Shown: positions 1 to 7,428, numbered from the stretch's first letter. The stretch is DNA of 18,328 nucleotides from MGBC120314 sp051877855 (GCA_051877855.1 JBJEJH010000002.1:1-18328), one strand, 5' to 3'. Notes: a model not told the origin generated them from the sequence alone. Program-made: numbers and translations.

Positions 1-187
1 ACATATCCAGCAGAAATGACGCATCATTCCTTATGGATAGCAACACCCTTCCCTTTACTTTCTGAATGGTCACCATCCCCGGATCCTCATAATTGGTCCC
101 GTTTAATGCATTGTATGTACTTAAGGCATACTCCGGGGTTTCCTCCAACATGGTAAAAACACTACTCTTGTACTCTCTAACGCTCAT
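1..187 (-). CDS. Rpn-like PD-(D/E)XK nuclease family protein, N-terminal part only
   Basis: The frame opens at ATG 187 and runs off the left edge after 62 codons with no stop, so the C-terminus is outside the window. It begins MSVREYKSSVF and contains ALNGTNYEDP (about residues 27-36) and SIRNDASFLLDM (about 51-62). These match, from memory, the start of the multi-copy Lachnospiraceae proteins annotated as Rpn-family recombination-promoting nuclease or PD-(D/E)XK nuclease family transposase; the Asp of the NDASFLLDM segment would begin the nuclease core. The start is set by AAGGAGG at 194-200, six bases upstream; the ATG at 191 is too close to that site and stops after four codons. Role is inferred: DNA cleavage linked to recombination or mobility. 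It is separated from pyrD by 359 bases and has its own promoter and a structured leader. Family call is fairly sure; activity cannot be judged from this fragment. Confidence 0.72.
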   Translation of the reverse strand, partial: MSVREYKSSVFTMLEETPEYALSTYNALNGTNYEDPGMVTIQKVKGRVLLSIRNDASFLLDM

Positions 188-190
188 CCA

Positions 191-272
191 TTACCTCCTT
201 CGCAGGAGACAAATGTATCGCGTATTTTTAATCTCCTGCCGTTATTGAATTTTTTTTGAAATAAAAGCAGGA
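191..272 (-). promoter_or_regulatory. Leader with mutually exclusive hairpins over the Shine-Dalgarno
   Basis: Minus strand, 5' to 3': segment A is TCCTGC (272-267), segment B is GCAGGAGA (239-232), segment C is TCTCCTGC (209-202), then the Shine-Dalgarno AAGGAGG (200-194). A pairs with B (6 bp), B pairs with C (8 bp), and C pairs with the Shine-Dalgarno: CTCCT, a GCGA loop (203-200), AGGAG, extendable to 9 bp (211-212 with 191-192) through two G-U pairs. The last hairpin would bury the ribosome site; B-C pairing would free it; A-B pairing would let C bury it again. The complementarities are read directly from the sequence. That they act as a switch is inference; I do not recognise a named riboswitch here. 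Confidence 0.5.
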
Positions 273-322
273 ATTTTAAAAGAAATACTAAATTCATAGA
301 TGACGACTCAGCCTGTGTCATT

Positions 323-365
323 CACATACACATACGCACATAAACATATACGTTCGCGTACACAT
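323..365. repeat. Alternating purine-pyrimidine tract with a 20-base repeat
   Basis: Three blocks alternate strictly between pyrimidine and purine (323-342, 344-353, 355-365), mainly CA/TA/CG steps, a composition able to adopt Z-DNA. ACGTTCG occurs at 350-356 and again at 370-376, exactly 20 bases apart. Together with the adjoining leader hairpins and the pyrD terminator this accounts for most of the 359-base stretch 188-546, which has no gene. Confidence 0.45.
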
Positions 366-407
366 TGACACGTTCGTCTGCAAAAAGAATTATTCTGCTT
401 TGAGATA

Positions 408-436
408 AGTGTAGCAGAAATGAATATAGAAAACAA
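408..436 (-). promoter_or_regulatory. Candidate sigma-A promoter for the nuclease gene
   Basis: On the minus strand TTGTTT (436-431) and TACACT (413-408) are 17 bases apart, and a TG lies one base before the -10 box (TGC-TACACT, extended -10). The predicted start near 401 gives a leader of about 210 nt before the nuclease ATG at 187. Confidence 0.5.
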
Positions 437-480
437 GTGTTTTTATTTGTAACCATTAAGTAACCTCAAGGGCTTCATCC

Positions 481-528
481 GGTTCATATTACGAACCAGA
501 GGCACTACCCCTTTCAAGGTAGTGCCTC
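481..528 (-). terminator. Hairpin pair after pyrD, probable terminator
   Basis: A perfect 11-bp stem (499-509 with 518-528, 8-base loop) lies 18 bases past the pyrD stop. A 5-bp stem GGTTC/GAACC (481-485 with 493-497) follows at once on the minus strand. There is no good T-run after either, so this could be a weak terminator or a 3'-end stabilising structure rather than a textbook intrinsic terminator. Confidence 0.5.
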
Positions 529-546
529 AAATTAAACATCTTTAAT

Positions 547-1461
547 TTATTTCACGCATCCGATCAGTTCCCGGATATCCTCAACATTTCTGCTGATCAT
601 ATAATCCCGGATACCATCGATGACCTTTACTGTAGTGCATGGATCATGGAAATTGGCTGTACCAACGGATACCATTGTTGCCCCCGCCATAATGAACTCC
701 AATGCATCCTCCGCAGTTGCGATACCACCCATACCAATAATCGGAATCTTCACCGCATTGGCTACCTGATATACCATGCGAACTGCCACCGGCTTGATTG
801 CCGGGCCGGAAAGACCGCCGGTCTTATTCGCTACCGCAAAGGTTCTGCGGTTAATATCAATCTTCATGCCGGTCAGGGTATTAATCAATGACACGGCATC
901 CGCGCCACCGGCTTCAACAGCCTTTGCCATTTCTGCAATATCAGTAACATTCGGGCTAAGCTTCATGATAATCGGCTGCTTTGCCACAGCCTTTACCGCC
1001 TTCGTGATCTCATATGCAGCATCGGCCCTTTGACCGAAAGCAATACCACCCTCTTTAACATTCGGACAGGAGATATTGATTTCAAGCATATCCACCGGTT
1101 CATCGGCAAGTCGCTCTACCACCTCAACATAATCTTCCTTACTCTTACCACAGACATTCACTATAATCTTCGTATCATATTTCTTAAGAAAAGGAATGTC
1201 TCGTTTTACAAAGACATCAATTCCCGGATTCTGAAGTCCGATGGCATTGATCATTCCACCATAAGTCTCTGCAATACGCGGTGTAGCATTTCCCGGCCAA
1301 GGGATATTGGCTACACCCTTGGTGGTCACTGCACCTAATCGATTCAAATCCACAAGATCTGCATATTCCATACCGGAACCAAAGGTTCCCGAAGCCACCG
1401 TGACCGGATTCTTGAATTCAACGCCGGCCAGATTAACGCTCATATTGGGTGTCATACTCAT
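547..1461 (-). CDS. pyrD: Dihydroorotate dehydrogenase, class 1B catalytic subunit
   Basis: This 304-residue protein oxidises dihydroorotate to orotate in pyrimidine synthesis, using FMN and passing electrons to PyrK. It begins after a short head with NLAGVEFKNPVTVASGTFG, the FMN-barrel start of class 1 enzymes. NISCPNV (near residue 130) supplies the catalytic base as cysteine, which marks class 1 rather than the serine-using membrane class 2. The FMN phosphate site is seen near the end in IIGMGGIATAEDALEF and GATMVSVGTA. Length is usual for PyrDB. The ATG at 1461 overlaps the pyrK stop by one base (TAATG) and has AGGAGG ten bases upstream, so translation is probably coupled. Adjacent pyrK confirms the NAD-linked 1B type. 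It is the last gene of pyrF-pyrK-pyrD and is followed by a hairpin. The 1B assignment is very secure. Confidence 0.97.
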   Translation of the reverse strand: MSMTPNMSVNLAGVEFKNPVTVASGTFGSGMEYADLVDLNRLGAVTTKGVANIPWPGNATPRIAETYGGMINAIGLQNPGIDVFVKRDIPFLKKYDTKIIVNVCGKSKEDYVEVVERLADEPVDMLEINISCPNVKEGGIAFGQRADAAYEITKAVKAVAKQPIIMKLSPNVTDIAEMAKAVEAGGADAVSLINTLTGMKIDINRRTFAVANKTGGLSGPAIKPVAVRMVYQVANAVKIPIIGMGGIATAEDALEFIMAGATMVSVGTANFHDPCTTVKVIDGIRDYMISRNVEDIRELIGCVK

Positions 1462-2261
1462 TATAACTCTACCTCCTTTGCGTTAAATACCGGGCCATCC
1501 TTACAGATTCTCGCATTATGTACATGGGAGTGATCATCCACTTCCTTCGTCTTACATACACAGGCAAGACAGGCACCGATTCCACACGCCATCTTTTCCT
1601 CCAGCGAGATAAAACAAGGAATGTTCTTTTCCTCGGCAAATGCTTGGATGGCACGAAGCATCGGTGTCGGACCGCAGGCAAAGATCACATCCCCTGTGAT
1701 TTCCTGCTCCCTCACGGCATCTAAGACATTACCCTTTGTTCCCACACTGCCATCCTCCGTGGCAATGGTAAGGGTTGCCCCCTCCACCGCTTCGAATTCT
1801 TCCTTTAAGAACATATCCGCATTGCGATATCCAAGAACAACATTTTTCTTACAATCAAGATTCTTTGCAAGTTCAAGCATTGGAGGAACACCGATTCCGC
1901 CTCCGAATAAAATGGCACTTTCCATCTTCCCGCCATTAGCTTTTACATATTCCTTAATCATGGCAAGGTCATAACCATTGCCGAGAGGTCCCAATACATC
2001 CAGCCAATCCCCCGGGGTGTAGCCCGAAAACTCCTCCGTTCCCTTTCCCGCTACACGGTAGACCATGCGAATCTTCTTTCCATCAATTTCACAGATACTG
2101 ATTGGTCTTGGAAGAAGTCTTGAGCCGTCATTGCTGTAGATGGAAATAAACTGTCCCGGCTTTGCATAATCGCCAATCTGATCCGTCTCAATCCACATGG
2201 AGAAAATTCCCTGTGCCAGCTCTTTCTGTTCAATGATTCTTACTTTTTCCTTAAATTCCAT
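1461..2261 (-). CDS. pyrK: Dihydroorotate dehydrogenase electron transfer subunit PyrK
   Basis: This 266-residue iron-sulfur flavoprotein forms the class 1B complex with PyrD and carries electrons from FMN to NAD+. An FAD domain holds RPISICE (residues 52-58), an NAD domain holds GGGIGVPPMLELA (120-132) and FACGPTPML (194-202). The C-terminal [2Fe-2S] site has C226, C231, C234 and C253; the last spacing, 18 residues, is a little longer than I expect for the family, and C236 is an extra cysteine. The ribosome site is weak: only GGGG (2272-2275), ten bases before ATG 2261, inside a small GAAAC/GTTTC inverted repeat (2262-2266 with 2276-2280). It lies 55 bases after pyrF and overlaps pyrD by one base. 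Function is certain; the weak start signal suggests it is translated with help from flow out of pyrF or is simply expressed less. Confidence 0.96.
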   Translation of the reverse strand: MEFKEKVRIIEQKELAQGIFSMWIETDQIGDYAKPGQFISIYSNDGSRLLPRPISICEIDGKKIRMVYRVAGKGTEEFSGYTPGDWLDVLGPLGNGYDLAMIKEYVKANGGKMESAILFGGGIGVPPMLELAKNLDCKKNVVLGYRNADMFLKEEFEAVEGATLTIATEDGSVGTKGNVLDAVREQEITGDVIFACGPTPMLRAIQAFAEEKNIPCFISLEEKMACGIGACLACVCKTKEVDDHSHVHNARICKDGPVFNAKEVEL

Positions 2262-2316
2262 GAAACAAAAACCCCGTTTCTTATATATAGTGTTTCTCTA
2301 AAATCGCAGCAAAAAT

Positions 2317-3249
2317 TTACTTTCCGGCTTTGCGAAGAGCACCGGCAATATCTTCCTTCATATCAATTACGGCCTGACGGGAAGCGTCTGCATAACCTTC
2401 ACCACCGAAGGATGCATACTTCTCCTGCTTATAAGCAGCGATAATTCCACGGGAACTGTTAACGATTGCACCAAGTCCGTCTTCATTGAAGTAATGAACA
2501 AGATCTTCTGCCTTACCGCCCTGCGCGCCATAGCCCGGAACCAGAATATAGGTCTTAGGCATTAACTTACGAAGAACCTTACCCATCTCCGGATAGGTAG
2601 CACCTACAACGGCACCCACATAGCTGTAGGAATCACCCATACAGGTATCGCCCCACTTCGCAACCTGCTCGCCAACGATCTCATATAACGGTCTGCCATC
2701 CACTAATCGGTCCTGGAATTCACCACTGGATGGATTGGAAGTCTTCACCAAAACAAAGATACCTTTCTTCTCCTCACGACATACATCAAGGAATGGATTA
2801 ACACCATCCGAACCAAGATATGGATTAACCGTCACAAAGTCCTCATCAAAGGTCTTAAATGTCTTCGAACCCACCTGAACCTTTCCAAGATGGCCTACCG
2901 CATAAGCCTTGGAAGTGGAACCAATATCGCCTCGCTTGATATCACCGATGACTACAAGCCCCTTCTCCTTACAATAATCCACCGTCTTCTGGAACACCTT
3001 CATTCCTTCTACGCCGAACTGTTCATACATGGCAATCTGCGGCTTAACCGCCGGAATAAGATCATAAGTGGCATCCACAATTCCCTTATTATACTGCCAT
3101 ACAGCCTCGCAGGCACCTTCCAGTGTCTCACCATACTCAGCAAATGCCTTGCGGGTGATATGCTCCGGAATATAACTCATCATCGGGTCAAGTCCCATAA
3201 CGATCGGTGCATCCAGCTTCTTAATCTTCTCAACTAATGTGTTAATCAT
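2317..3249 (-). CDS. pyrF: Orotidine 5'-phosphate decarboxylase, type 2
   Basis: This cytosolic enzyme of 310 residues makes UMP from OMP, the last step of pyrimidine synthesis. The catalytic signature DIKRGDIG lies at 103-110, with the D-x-K-x-x-D array at D103, K105 and D108. The start VMGLDP (17-22) holds the conserved Asp, and NSSRGI (264-269) is the phosphate-binding end segment. The length and the DIKRGDIG form place it in the longer type 2 subfamily (about 270-310 residues), not the roughly 240-residue type 1. GGGAG nine bases upstream supports ATG 3249. It heads pyrF-pyrK-pyrD, so the oxidation and decarboxylation steps are co-expressed. orotate phosphoribosyltransferase, needed between them, is not in the window. 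No PyrR-type attenuator is seen in the 203 bases upstream. Confidence 0.96.
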   Translation of the reverse strand: MINTLVEKIKKLDAPIVMGLDPMMSYIPEHITRKAFAEYGETLEGACEAVWQYNKGIVDATYDLIPAVKPQIAMYEQFGVEGMKVFQKTVDYCKEKGLVVIGDIKRGDIGSTSKAYAVGHLGKVQVGSKTFKTFDEDFVTVNPYLGSDGVNPFLDVCREEKKGIFVLVKTSNPSSGEFQDRLVDGRPLYEIVGEQVAKWGDTCMGDSYSYVGAVVGATYPEMGKVLRKLMPKTYILVPGYGAQGGKAEDLVHYFNEDGLGAIVNSSRGIIAAYKQEKYASFGGEGYADASRQAVIDMKEDIAGALRKAGK

Positions 3250-3291
3250 ATCACTTTTCTCCCTTGCACTTAATTAAAGTCCTATGCTGTC

Positions 3292-3300
3292 ATTTTATCA
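3292..3300 (-). promoter_or_regulatory. Possible extended -10 promoter for pyrF-pyrK-pyrD
   Basis: Minus-strand TG-A-TAAAAT ends at 3292, an extended -10 box in an A+T-rich tract 43 bases before the pyrF ATG. No convincing -35 box lies 16-18 bases upstream, so the call rests on the extended -10 alone. Confidence 0.4.
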
Positions 3301-3358
3301 TATTTGTACAGAAAATAAAATACCCATGTGAAAGTAACCATTCCAATGATAAACTTCA

Positions 3359-3387
3359 TTGAAAAAATTCCCAAATTCCATTATAAT
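3359..3387 (+). promoter_or_regulatory. Sigma-A promoter of the chemoreceptor gene
   Basis: TTGAAA (3359-3364) and a perfect TATAAT (3382-3387) are 17 bases apart, with the predicted start near 3394, about 60 bases before the ATG. There is no sigma-28 (FliA) type signature, so the receptor seems to be under general rather than flagellar control. Confidence 0.75.
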
Positions 3388-3452
3388 AAAAGACAGTTAA
3401 AAGTTTTATTGATTCAAGGGATAAATAGTAAAAAAACGGAGGAAAATGTCAG

Positions 3453-5378
3453 ATGAAATTACAATTCAAAATCCAAATTTTATTTTGTTCCACGATGATT
3501 GTTCTGCTTCTTCTGATTGGCATATCAGTTAATTTTGCAAGCAGTAATGCCACAAGCAAAATCATCAATGACAGTATGACTACCTCAGCCACACTGGCAT
3601 CCAACCATATCGCACAGCAGTTGGAAGATTATATGAACGTTGTCTCCATGGTGGGCAGGGACTCCATCTTCTCTTCAGACGCAACGAAGGAAGAGAAAAT
3701 AGCGTACCTCGATCAGTACGTTGATACTTACGGATTCACCAGTGGCAATATCTTAAATGCCAGAGGCATCAGTATCAATGACAGCACGGATTTTAGCGAT
3801 CGTGACTATGTACAGAAGGCACTTGCCGGCACACCGAATGTCTCCGACATCACCCTAAGCAAGTACACGGGAACCTACGGCATCAGTATTGCCGCCCCGA
3901 TTTATAACAAGGCCAACCGCATTACCGGCGTGGTTTATTTCCGTCTGGATATTGATTTTATCCTGGACATCACAAAATCCATCCAAATCAGCGATAACAG
4001 TTATGCATATCTGGTTGACAAAGATTCCAACATTGTTGTTCATCCGGATAACTCCTATATTCTTACATATAACTTAAAAGATCAGGGGGCTGACATGGCT
4101 GAACTTGCCAATGAAATTTCCTCCGTCGAATCCGGTAACGGCAGTTATATTCACAAGGATAACAAGATTCTTTGTGGTTATGGCAAGATTGCAAACACCA
4201 ACGACTGGAGTATCGTTATCGCTGCTCCGGAATCAGATTATGCGGATGTAACCAATAAAGTAACTCTGATCATCGGCATTGTCGGTGTTGTTTCCATGAT
4301 AATAATTTTCATTTTAGCTCTGGCAATTTCCGGATACATCTGTGGTCCGATCAAAAAGGTTAAGAACGCACTTGTTGCCGTATCCGAGGGAGATTTCAGT
4401 ACACGACTTGAACGTGTAAAGTCCAAAGATGAAGTGGGCGTTTTACAGAATACCACAGCCACTCTTCTGGAGACCTTATCCTCTATTATGGGTCAGGCCA
4501 ATGCCGTCCTTAAGAGTATTGCCCGGTATGATCTCACCGCAGGTGATATGGATCACTTCCCGGGAGAATTTGACAGCTTAGCTTCTTCCATTAACTCCAT
4601 CAAGTACACCCTTACCGAACTCATCAGTGAGGTCAAGAACGCCGTTGAGAGTGTTGATGTGGGTTCCAGGGAACTTGCCGCAGCAACCAATGCCTTGTCA
4701 CAGGGAACCGTGGTTCAGGCAAACTCCATCCAGACGCTGGCAGATAATATGAAAACCATTGCTGAACGTATTAATAGTAATTCCGAAAATGAGGAAAAAG
4801 TAAACGGACAGCTGACAGAATTAGACCAGCAGATTCAGAATGCCAATAAGGAAATGTCCGATCTTCTGGGTGCGGTGGATGAGATTGAGACCATGTCTTC
4901 AAGCATCGAAAAGATTATTGCCACCATTGATAACATCGCATTCCAGACCAATATCTTATCCCTCAATGCTTCCGTTGAAGCCGCCCGTGCCGGTGATATG
5001 GGCAAGGGATTTGCCGTTGTTGCAAATGAGGTTCGTAACCTTGCAGAACAGTGCAGCGATTCTTCTAAGAAGACCGAAGAACTGATTCATCAGTGTATTA
5101 ACGCCATCAACAGTGCCAAGAAGTTCGCTGATGCAACCTTTAGCAGTATCAACCAGATTGTGGAGCACTCTTCCGAGATTTCCAAGGCATTCGAGACCAT
5201 CTCCTGTGATACTGCCGATCAAGCCGAAAAAGCACAGTTTATTAAGAATGATATTGATAATATCTCCGATGTAGTGAATACCAACACCGCAACGGCACAA
5301 CAAACCGCCGCTTCTACCTCAGCACTCTCCGAACAGGCAGAGAAGCTGGATGAGATGATCCGACATTTTAAATTATAA
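3453..5378 (+). CDS. Methyl-accepting chemotaxis protein with dCache sensor
   Basis: This 641-residue transmembrane chemoreceptor would sense an outside ligand and control CheA through CheW. Segments in order: a first membrane helix (about 8-28), a periplasm-side double Cache sensor (about 30-265) with DFSDRDYVQKAL (113-124) and YLVDKDSNIVVHPD (186-199), a second helix (about 270-295), HAMP (about 296-350), a second HAMP-like stretch (about 351-400), and the signalling coiled coil. The CheW/CheA-contacting tip is at 490-535, with NIAFQTNILSLNASVEAARA and GFAVVANEVRNLAEQ. No C-terminal CheR-tethering pentapeptide is present. The sensor has Arg117 but Tyr119 where amino-acid-binding dCache receptors usually have Trp, so the ligand cannot be called. 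GGAGG lies ten bases before the ATG. It is a single plus-strand gene between two metabolic operons, with its own promoter and terminator. Receptor identity is sure; ligand unknown. Confidence 0.95.
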   Translation: MKLQFKIQILFCSTMIVLLLLIGISVNFASSNATSKIINDSMTTSATLASNHIAQQLEDYMNVVSMVGRDSIFSSDATKEEKIAYLDQYVDTYGFTSGNILNARGISINDSTDFSDRDYVQKALAGTPNVSDITLSKYTGTYGISIAAPIYNKANRITGVVYFRLDIDFILDITKSIQISDNSYAYLVDKDSNIVVHPDNSYILTYNLKDQGADMAELANEISSVESGNGSYIHKDNKILCGYGKIANTNDWSIVIAAPESDYADVTNKVTLIIGIVGVVSMIIIFILALAISGYICGPIKKVKNALVAVSEGDFSTRLERVKSKDEVGVLQNTTATLLETLSSIMGQANAVLKSIARYDLTAGDMDHFPGEFDSLASSINSIKYTLTELISEVKNAVESVDVGSRELAAATNALSQGTVVQANSIQTLADNMKTIAERINSNSENEEKVNGQLTELDQQIQNANKEMSDLLGAVDEIETMSSSIEKIIATIDNIAFQTNILSLNASVEAARAGDMGKGFAVVANEVRNLAEQCSDSSKKTEELIHQCINAINSAKKFADATFSSINQIVEHSSEISKAFETISCDTADQAEKAQFIKNDIDNISDVVNTNTATAQQTAASTSALSEQAEKLDEMIRHFKL

Positions 5379-5397
5379 TCGAAGATACAAATAAAAG

Positions 5398-5451
5398 GAG
5401 CCCTACAATGATGTGTACTCTGAATTTCTTGTACAAATCATTGTAGGGCTC
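5398..5451. terminator. Bidirectional terminator between convergent genes
   Basis: A perfect 15-bp stem (5398-5412 with 5437-5451) continues, after one mismatch, into TGTAC/GTACA (5414-5418 with 5431-5435). It serves the chemoreceptor gene on the plus strand (tail TCTTATAT) and the transformylase gene on the minus strand (tail TCCTTTTATTTG, the better T-run). Confidence 0.85.
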
Positions 5452-5503
5452 TCTTATATAATCTTAAGAATTTAGGAAACCATTCGGTCCCATCTATTGC
5501 AAA

Positions 5504-6682
5504 TTAGTGATGGAACAGACGAATTCCTGTAAATACCATAGCCATATCGTACTTGTCAGCACACTCGATAACAAGATCATCTCGAACCGATCCACCCGGC
5601 TGTGCGATGTACTTAACGCCACTCTTCTTGGCTCTCTCGATGTTGTCTGAGAATGGGAAGAATGCATCGGAACCAAGGGTTACATTGGTATTGCCATCCA
5701 ACCACGCTCTCTTTGCTTCACGTGTGAATACCTCAGGCTTTACCTTGAAGCGCTTCTGCCATTCACCTTCACGAAGTACATCCTCATACTCATCACCCAT
5801 ATATACATCAATCGCATTGTCACGGTCCGCTCTTCCAAGATTATCCAGGAACTGAAGCCCCATCACCTGTGGTGACTGACGCAGATACCAGTTATCTGCC
5901 TTCTGACCTGCAAGTCTTGTACAATGAATTCTGGACTGCTGTCCTGCACCGATACCGATTGCCTGACCATCCTTAACATAGCAAACGGAATTGGACTGTG
6001 TATACTTCAGTGTAATAAGTGCAATCTTCATATCAATCATAGCGGATTCCGGAATGTCCTTATTCTTTGTAACGAAGTTTGAAAGAAGATCACCATTGAT
6101 ATCCAGTTCATTTCTTCCCTGCTCAAATGTAATTCCATAAACCTGCTTTCTCTCAAGCTCCGCAGGAACATAAGAAGGATCAATCTGGATTACATTGTAG
6201 TTACCATTCTTCTTAGCCTTTAAGATTGCAAGGGCTTCATCGGTAAATCCCGGAGCAATCACACCGTCCGATACCTCTCTCTTGATTAACTTCGCAGTAT
6301 CCGCATCACAAACATCGGAAAGCGCGATAAAATCACCAAAAGATGACATACGGTCAGCACCTCTGGCCCTTGCATAAGCACAGGCAAGCGGAGATAACTC
6401 GCCAAGATCATCCACCCAGTAAATCTTAGCCAATGTATCAGAAAGTGGAAGACCTACAGCAGCTCCGGCTGGTGATACATGCTTAAACGATGTAGCTGCA
6501 GGAAGACCTGTAGCTTCCTTTAATTCCTTAACCAGCTGCCATCCGTTAAAGGCATCCAGAAAGTTAATATACCCCGGCTTACCATTTAACACGGTAACCG
6601 GAAGATCACTTCCGTCTTCCATAAAGATTCTTGACGGCTTCTGATTTGGATTACATCCATACTTTAACTGAATTTCGTTCAT
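5504..6682 (-). CDS. purH: Standalone AICAR transformylase (PurH C-terminal domain only)
   Basis: The protein transfers a formyl group from 10-formyl-tetrahydrofolate to AICAR (ZMP), giving FAICAR, the penultimate step of IMP synthesis. Only the transformylase part of PurH is present; the N-terminal cyclohydrolase domain is absent and its step is covered by the upstream purO. Counting from ATG 6682 (392 residues), catalytic Lys67-His68 lie in SFKHVSPAG, followed by KYTQSNSVCYV (227-237), IGIGAGQQSRIHCTR and the family C-terminus FTGIRLFHH. The frame also opens two codons earlier at 6688, but AAGGAG (6690-6695) is one base from that ATG and an ideal seven bases from ATG 6682, which I chose. 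It lies 26 bases after purO in one operon under the ZTP riboswitch. Function is very secure; only the gene symbol is debatable. Confidence 0.95.
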   Translation of the reverse strand: MNEIQLKYGCNPNQKPSRIFMEDGSDLPVTVLNGKPGYINFLDAFNGWQLVKELKEATGLPAATSFKHVSPAGAAVGLPLSDTLAKIYWVDDLGELSPLACAYARARGADRMSSFGDFIALSDVCDADTAKLIKREVSDGVIAPGFTDEALAILKAKKNGNYNVIQIDPSYVPAELERKQVYGITFEQGRNELDINGDLLSNFVTKNKDIPESAMIDMKIALITLKYTQSNSVCYVKDGQAIGIGAGQQSRIHCTRLAGQKADNWYLRQSPQVMGLQFLDNLGRADRDNAIDVYMGDEYEDVLREGEWQKRFKVKPEVFTREAKRAWLDGNTNVTLGSDAFFPFSDNIERAKKSGVKYIAQPGGSVRDDLVIECADKYDMAMVFTGIRLFHH

Positions 6683-6689
6683 ATTCATT

Positions 6690-6695
6690 CTCCTT
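6690..6695 (-). promoter_or_regulatory. Ribosome site that fixes the transformylase start
   Basis: AAGGAG sits seven bases upstream of ATG 6682 and one base upstream of the in-frame ATG 6688. Spacing rules favour 6682, two residues shorter. Confidence 0.75.
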
Positions 6696-6708
6696 TATAC
6701 AATGTAAT

Positions 6709-7428
6709 TTACTTATTTTTGTTAATAATTCTGGACTCATACTTTCCGGTTGCAATATCAATATATCTTACGAATAAGGAAACCTTGTTGTCTTCATTTA
6801 AGCTGTTCCATACCATATCGGTGAACTCGTCAATATTTCCGCTGATACCCACAAGCTTTGGCTCTCCTTCAAAACTTGGAAGTGGGTTGCCGTCATGCAT
6901 GTAAGTATGAATGAAATGTCCCTCACCGGCCACCGGATTCTCGTAGGCAAAGGTATAACGGTTGACTGCATCCGGATTACCATTGTTGCTCTTTAAGATG
7001 GACATGGCATAGTTGAAGCTCTTGCCTTCAATAAAACGCATAATACCCGAAATTCTTGGGGTATAATTTGGCTCATCATGCTCATACTTACGAACCCTTA
7101 AAGACTCTTCAAAAGTCTTTCCTGCACTCATTCCATCATAGATGGTATCGGTCTGGTCACCATTGGTTACAATGGTCTTATCCCCAAGAACACGTACCGG
7201 TGAATAAATGATAAGTTCCGGTTTAACTAATAAAGTACTGGGATCAAAGGCCTGGGTCTTGATTCCCTCGCCATCCTCAACGAATACACGATTACGGCTG
7301 CTTGCGCTACGACCCATAATAAAGTATGCAGTAACCGCCTTAGTTCCATCCTCCGACTTACCGATGACAATACCACGTCCCGGGTAAGCATTTGCCTTAA
7401 GCTCTGCGCTTAATGATAACATTTCCAT
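6709..7428 (-). CDS. purO: IMP cyclohydrolase, PurO type
   Basis: This 239-residue cytosolic enzyme would close the ring of FAICAR to give IMP. It does not resemble the PurH cyclohydrolase domain; it matches the PurO family first known from archaea (PF07826, from memory). Features seen are YPGRGI (residues 15-20), YFIMGRSASSRNRVF (35-49), VTNGDQTDTIYDG (87-99) and EPNYTPRISG (119-128), spread over a full-length protein. GGAGG (7437-7441) eight bases upstream supports ATG 7428 over the ATG two codons later. The pairing with a transformylase gene 26 bases downstream that lacks its cyclohydrolase half fits the assignment well: the two together replace bifunctional PurH. A promoter, ZTP riboswitch and terminator lie directly upstream. 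Split forms of this kind occur in other Clostridia. Confidence is high for family and role. Confidence 0.92.
   Translation of the reverse strand: MEMLSLSAELKANAYPGRGIVIGKSEDGTKAVTAYFIMGRSASSRNRVFVEDGEGIKTQAFDPSTLLVKPELIIYSPVRVLGDKTIVTNGDQTDTIYDGMSAGKTFEESLRVRKYEHDEPNYTPRISGIMRFIEGKSFNYAMSILKSNNGNPDAVNRYTFAYENPVAGEGHFIHTYMHDGNPLPSFEGEPKLVGISGNIDEFTDMVWNSLNEDNKVSLFVRYIDIATGKYESRIINKNK

Noticed and set aside
177..191. ATG at 191 as an alternative start of the nuclease gene or as an upstream mini-frame.
   Set aside because: It lies only two bases from the AGGAGG and stops after four codons; ATG 187 has correct spacing and a family-like protein start.
318..365. A 15-codon minus-strand frame rich in cysteine (MCTRTYMFMCVCVCE) in the nuclease leader, as a possible leader peptide.
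   Set aside because: No Shine-Dalgarno precedes its ATG, and the composition follows from the alternating TG/TA tract.
381..396. AGAATTATTCT palindrome near the nuclease promoter as an intrinsic terminator.
   Set aside because: The stem halves are separated by a single base, so it cannot form a stable hairpin.
3250..3452. PyrR-binding attenuator before pyrF.
   Set aside because: No antiterminator/terminator pair or T-run is present between the possible promoter and the pyrF start.
5398..5451. The long inverted repeat between the chemoreceptor and the transformylase as an insertion-sequence end or mobile hairpin element.
   Set aside because: It is a single short stem placed exactly between two convergent stop codons with T-rich flanks, which fits a shared terminator; no transposase or direct repeat is present.
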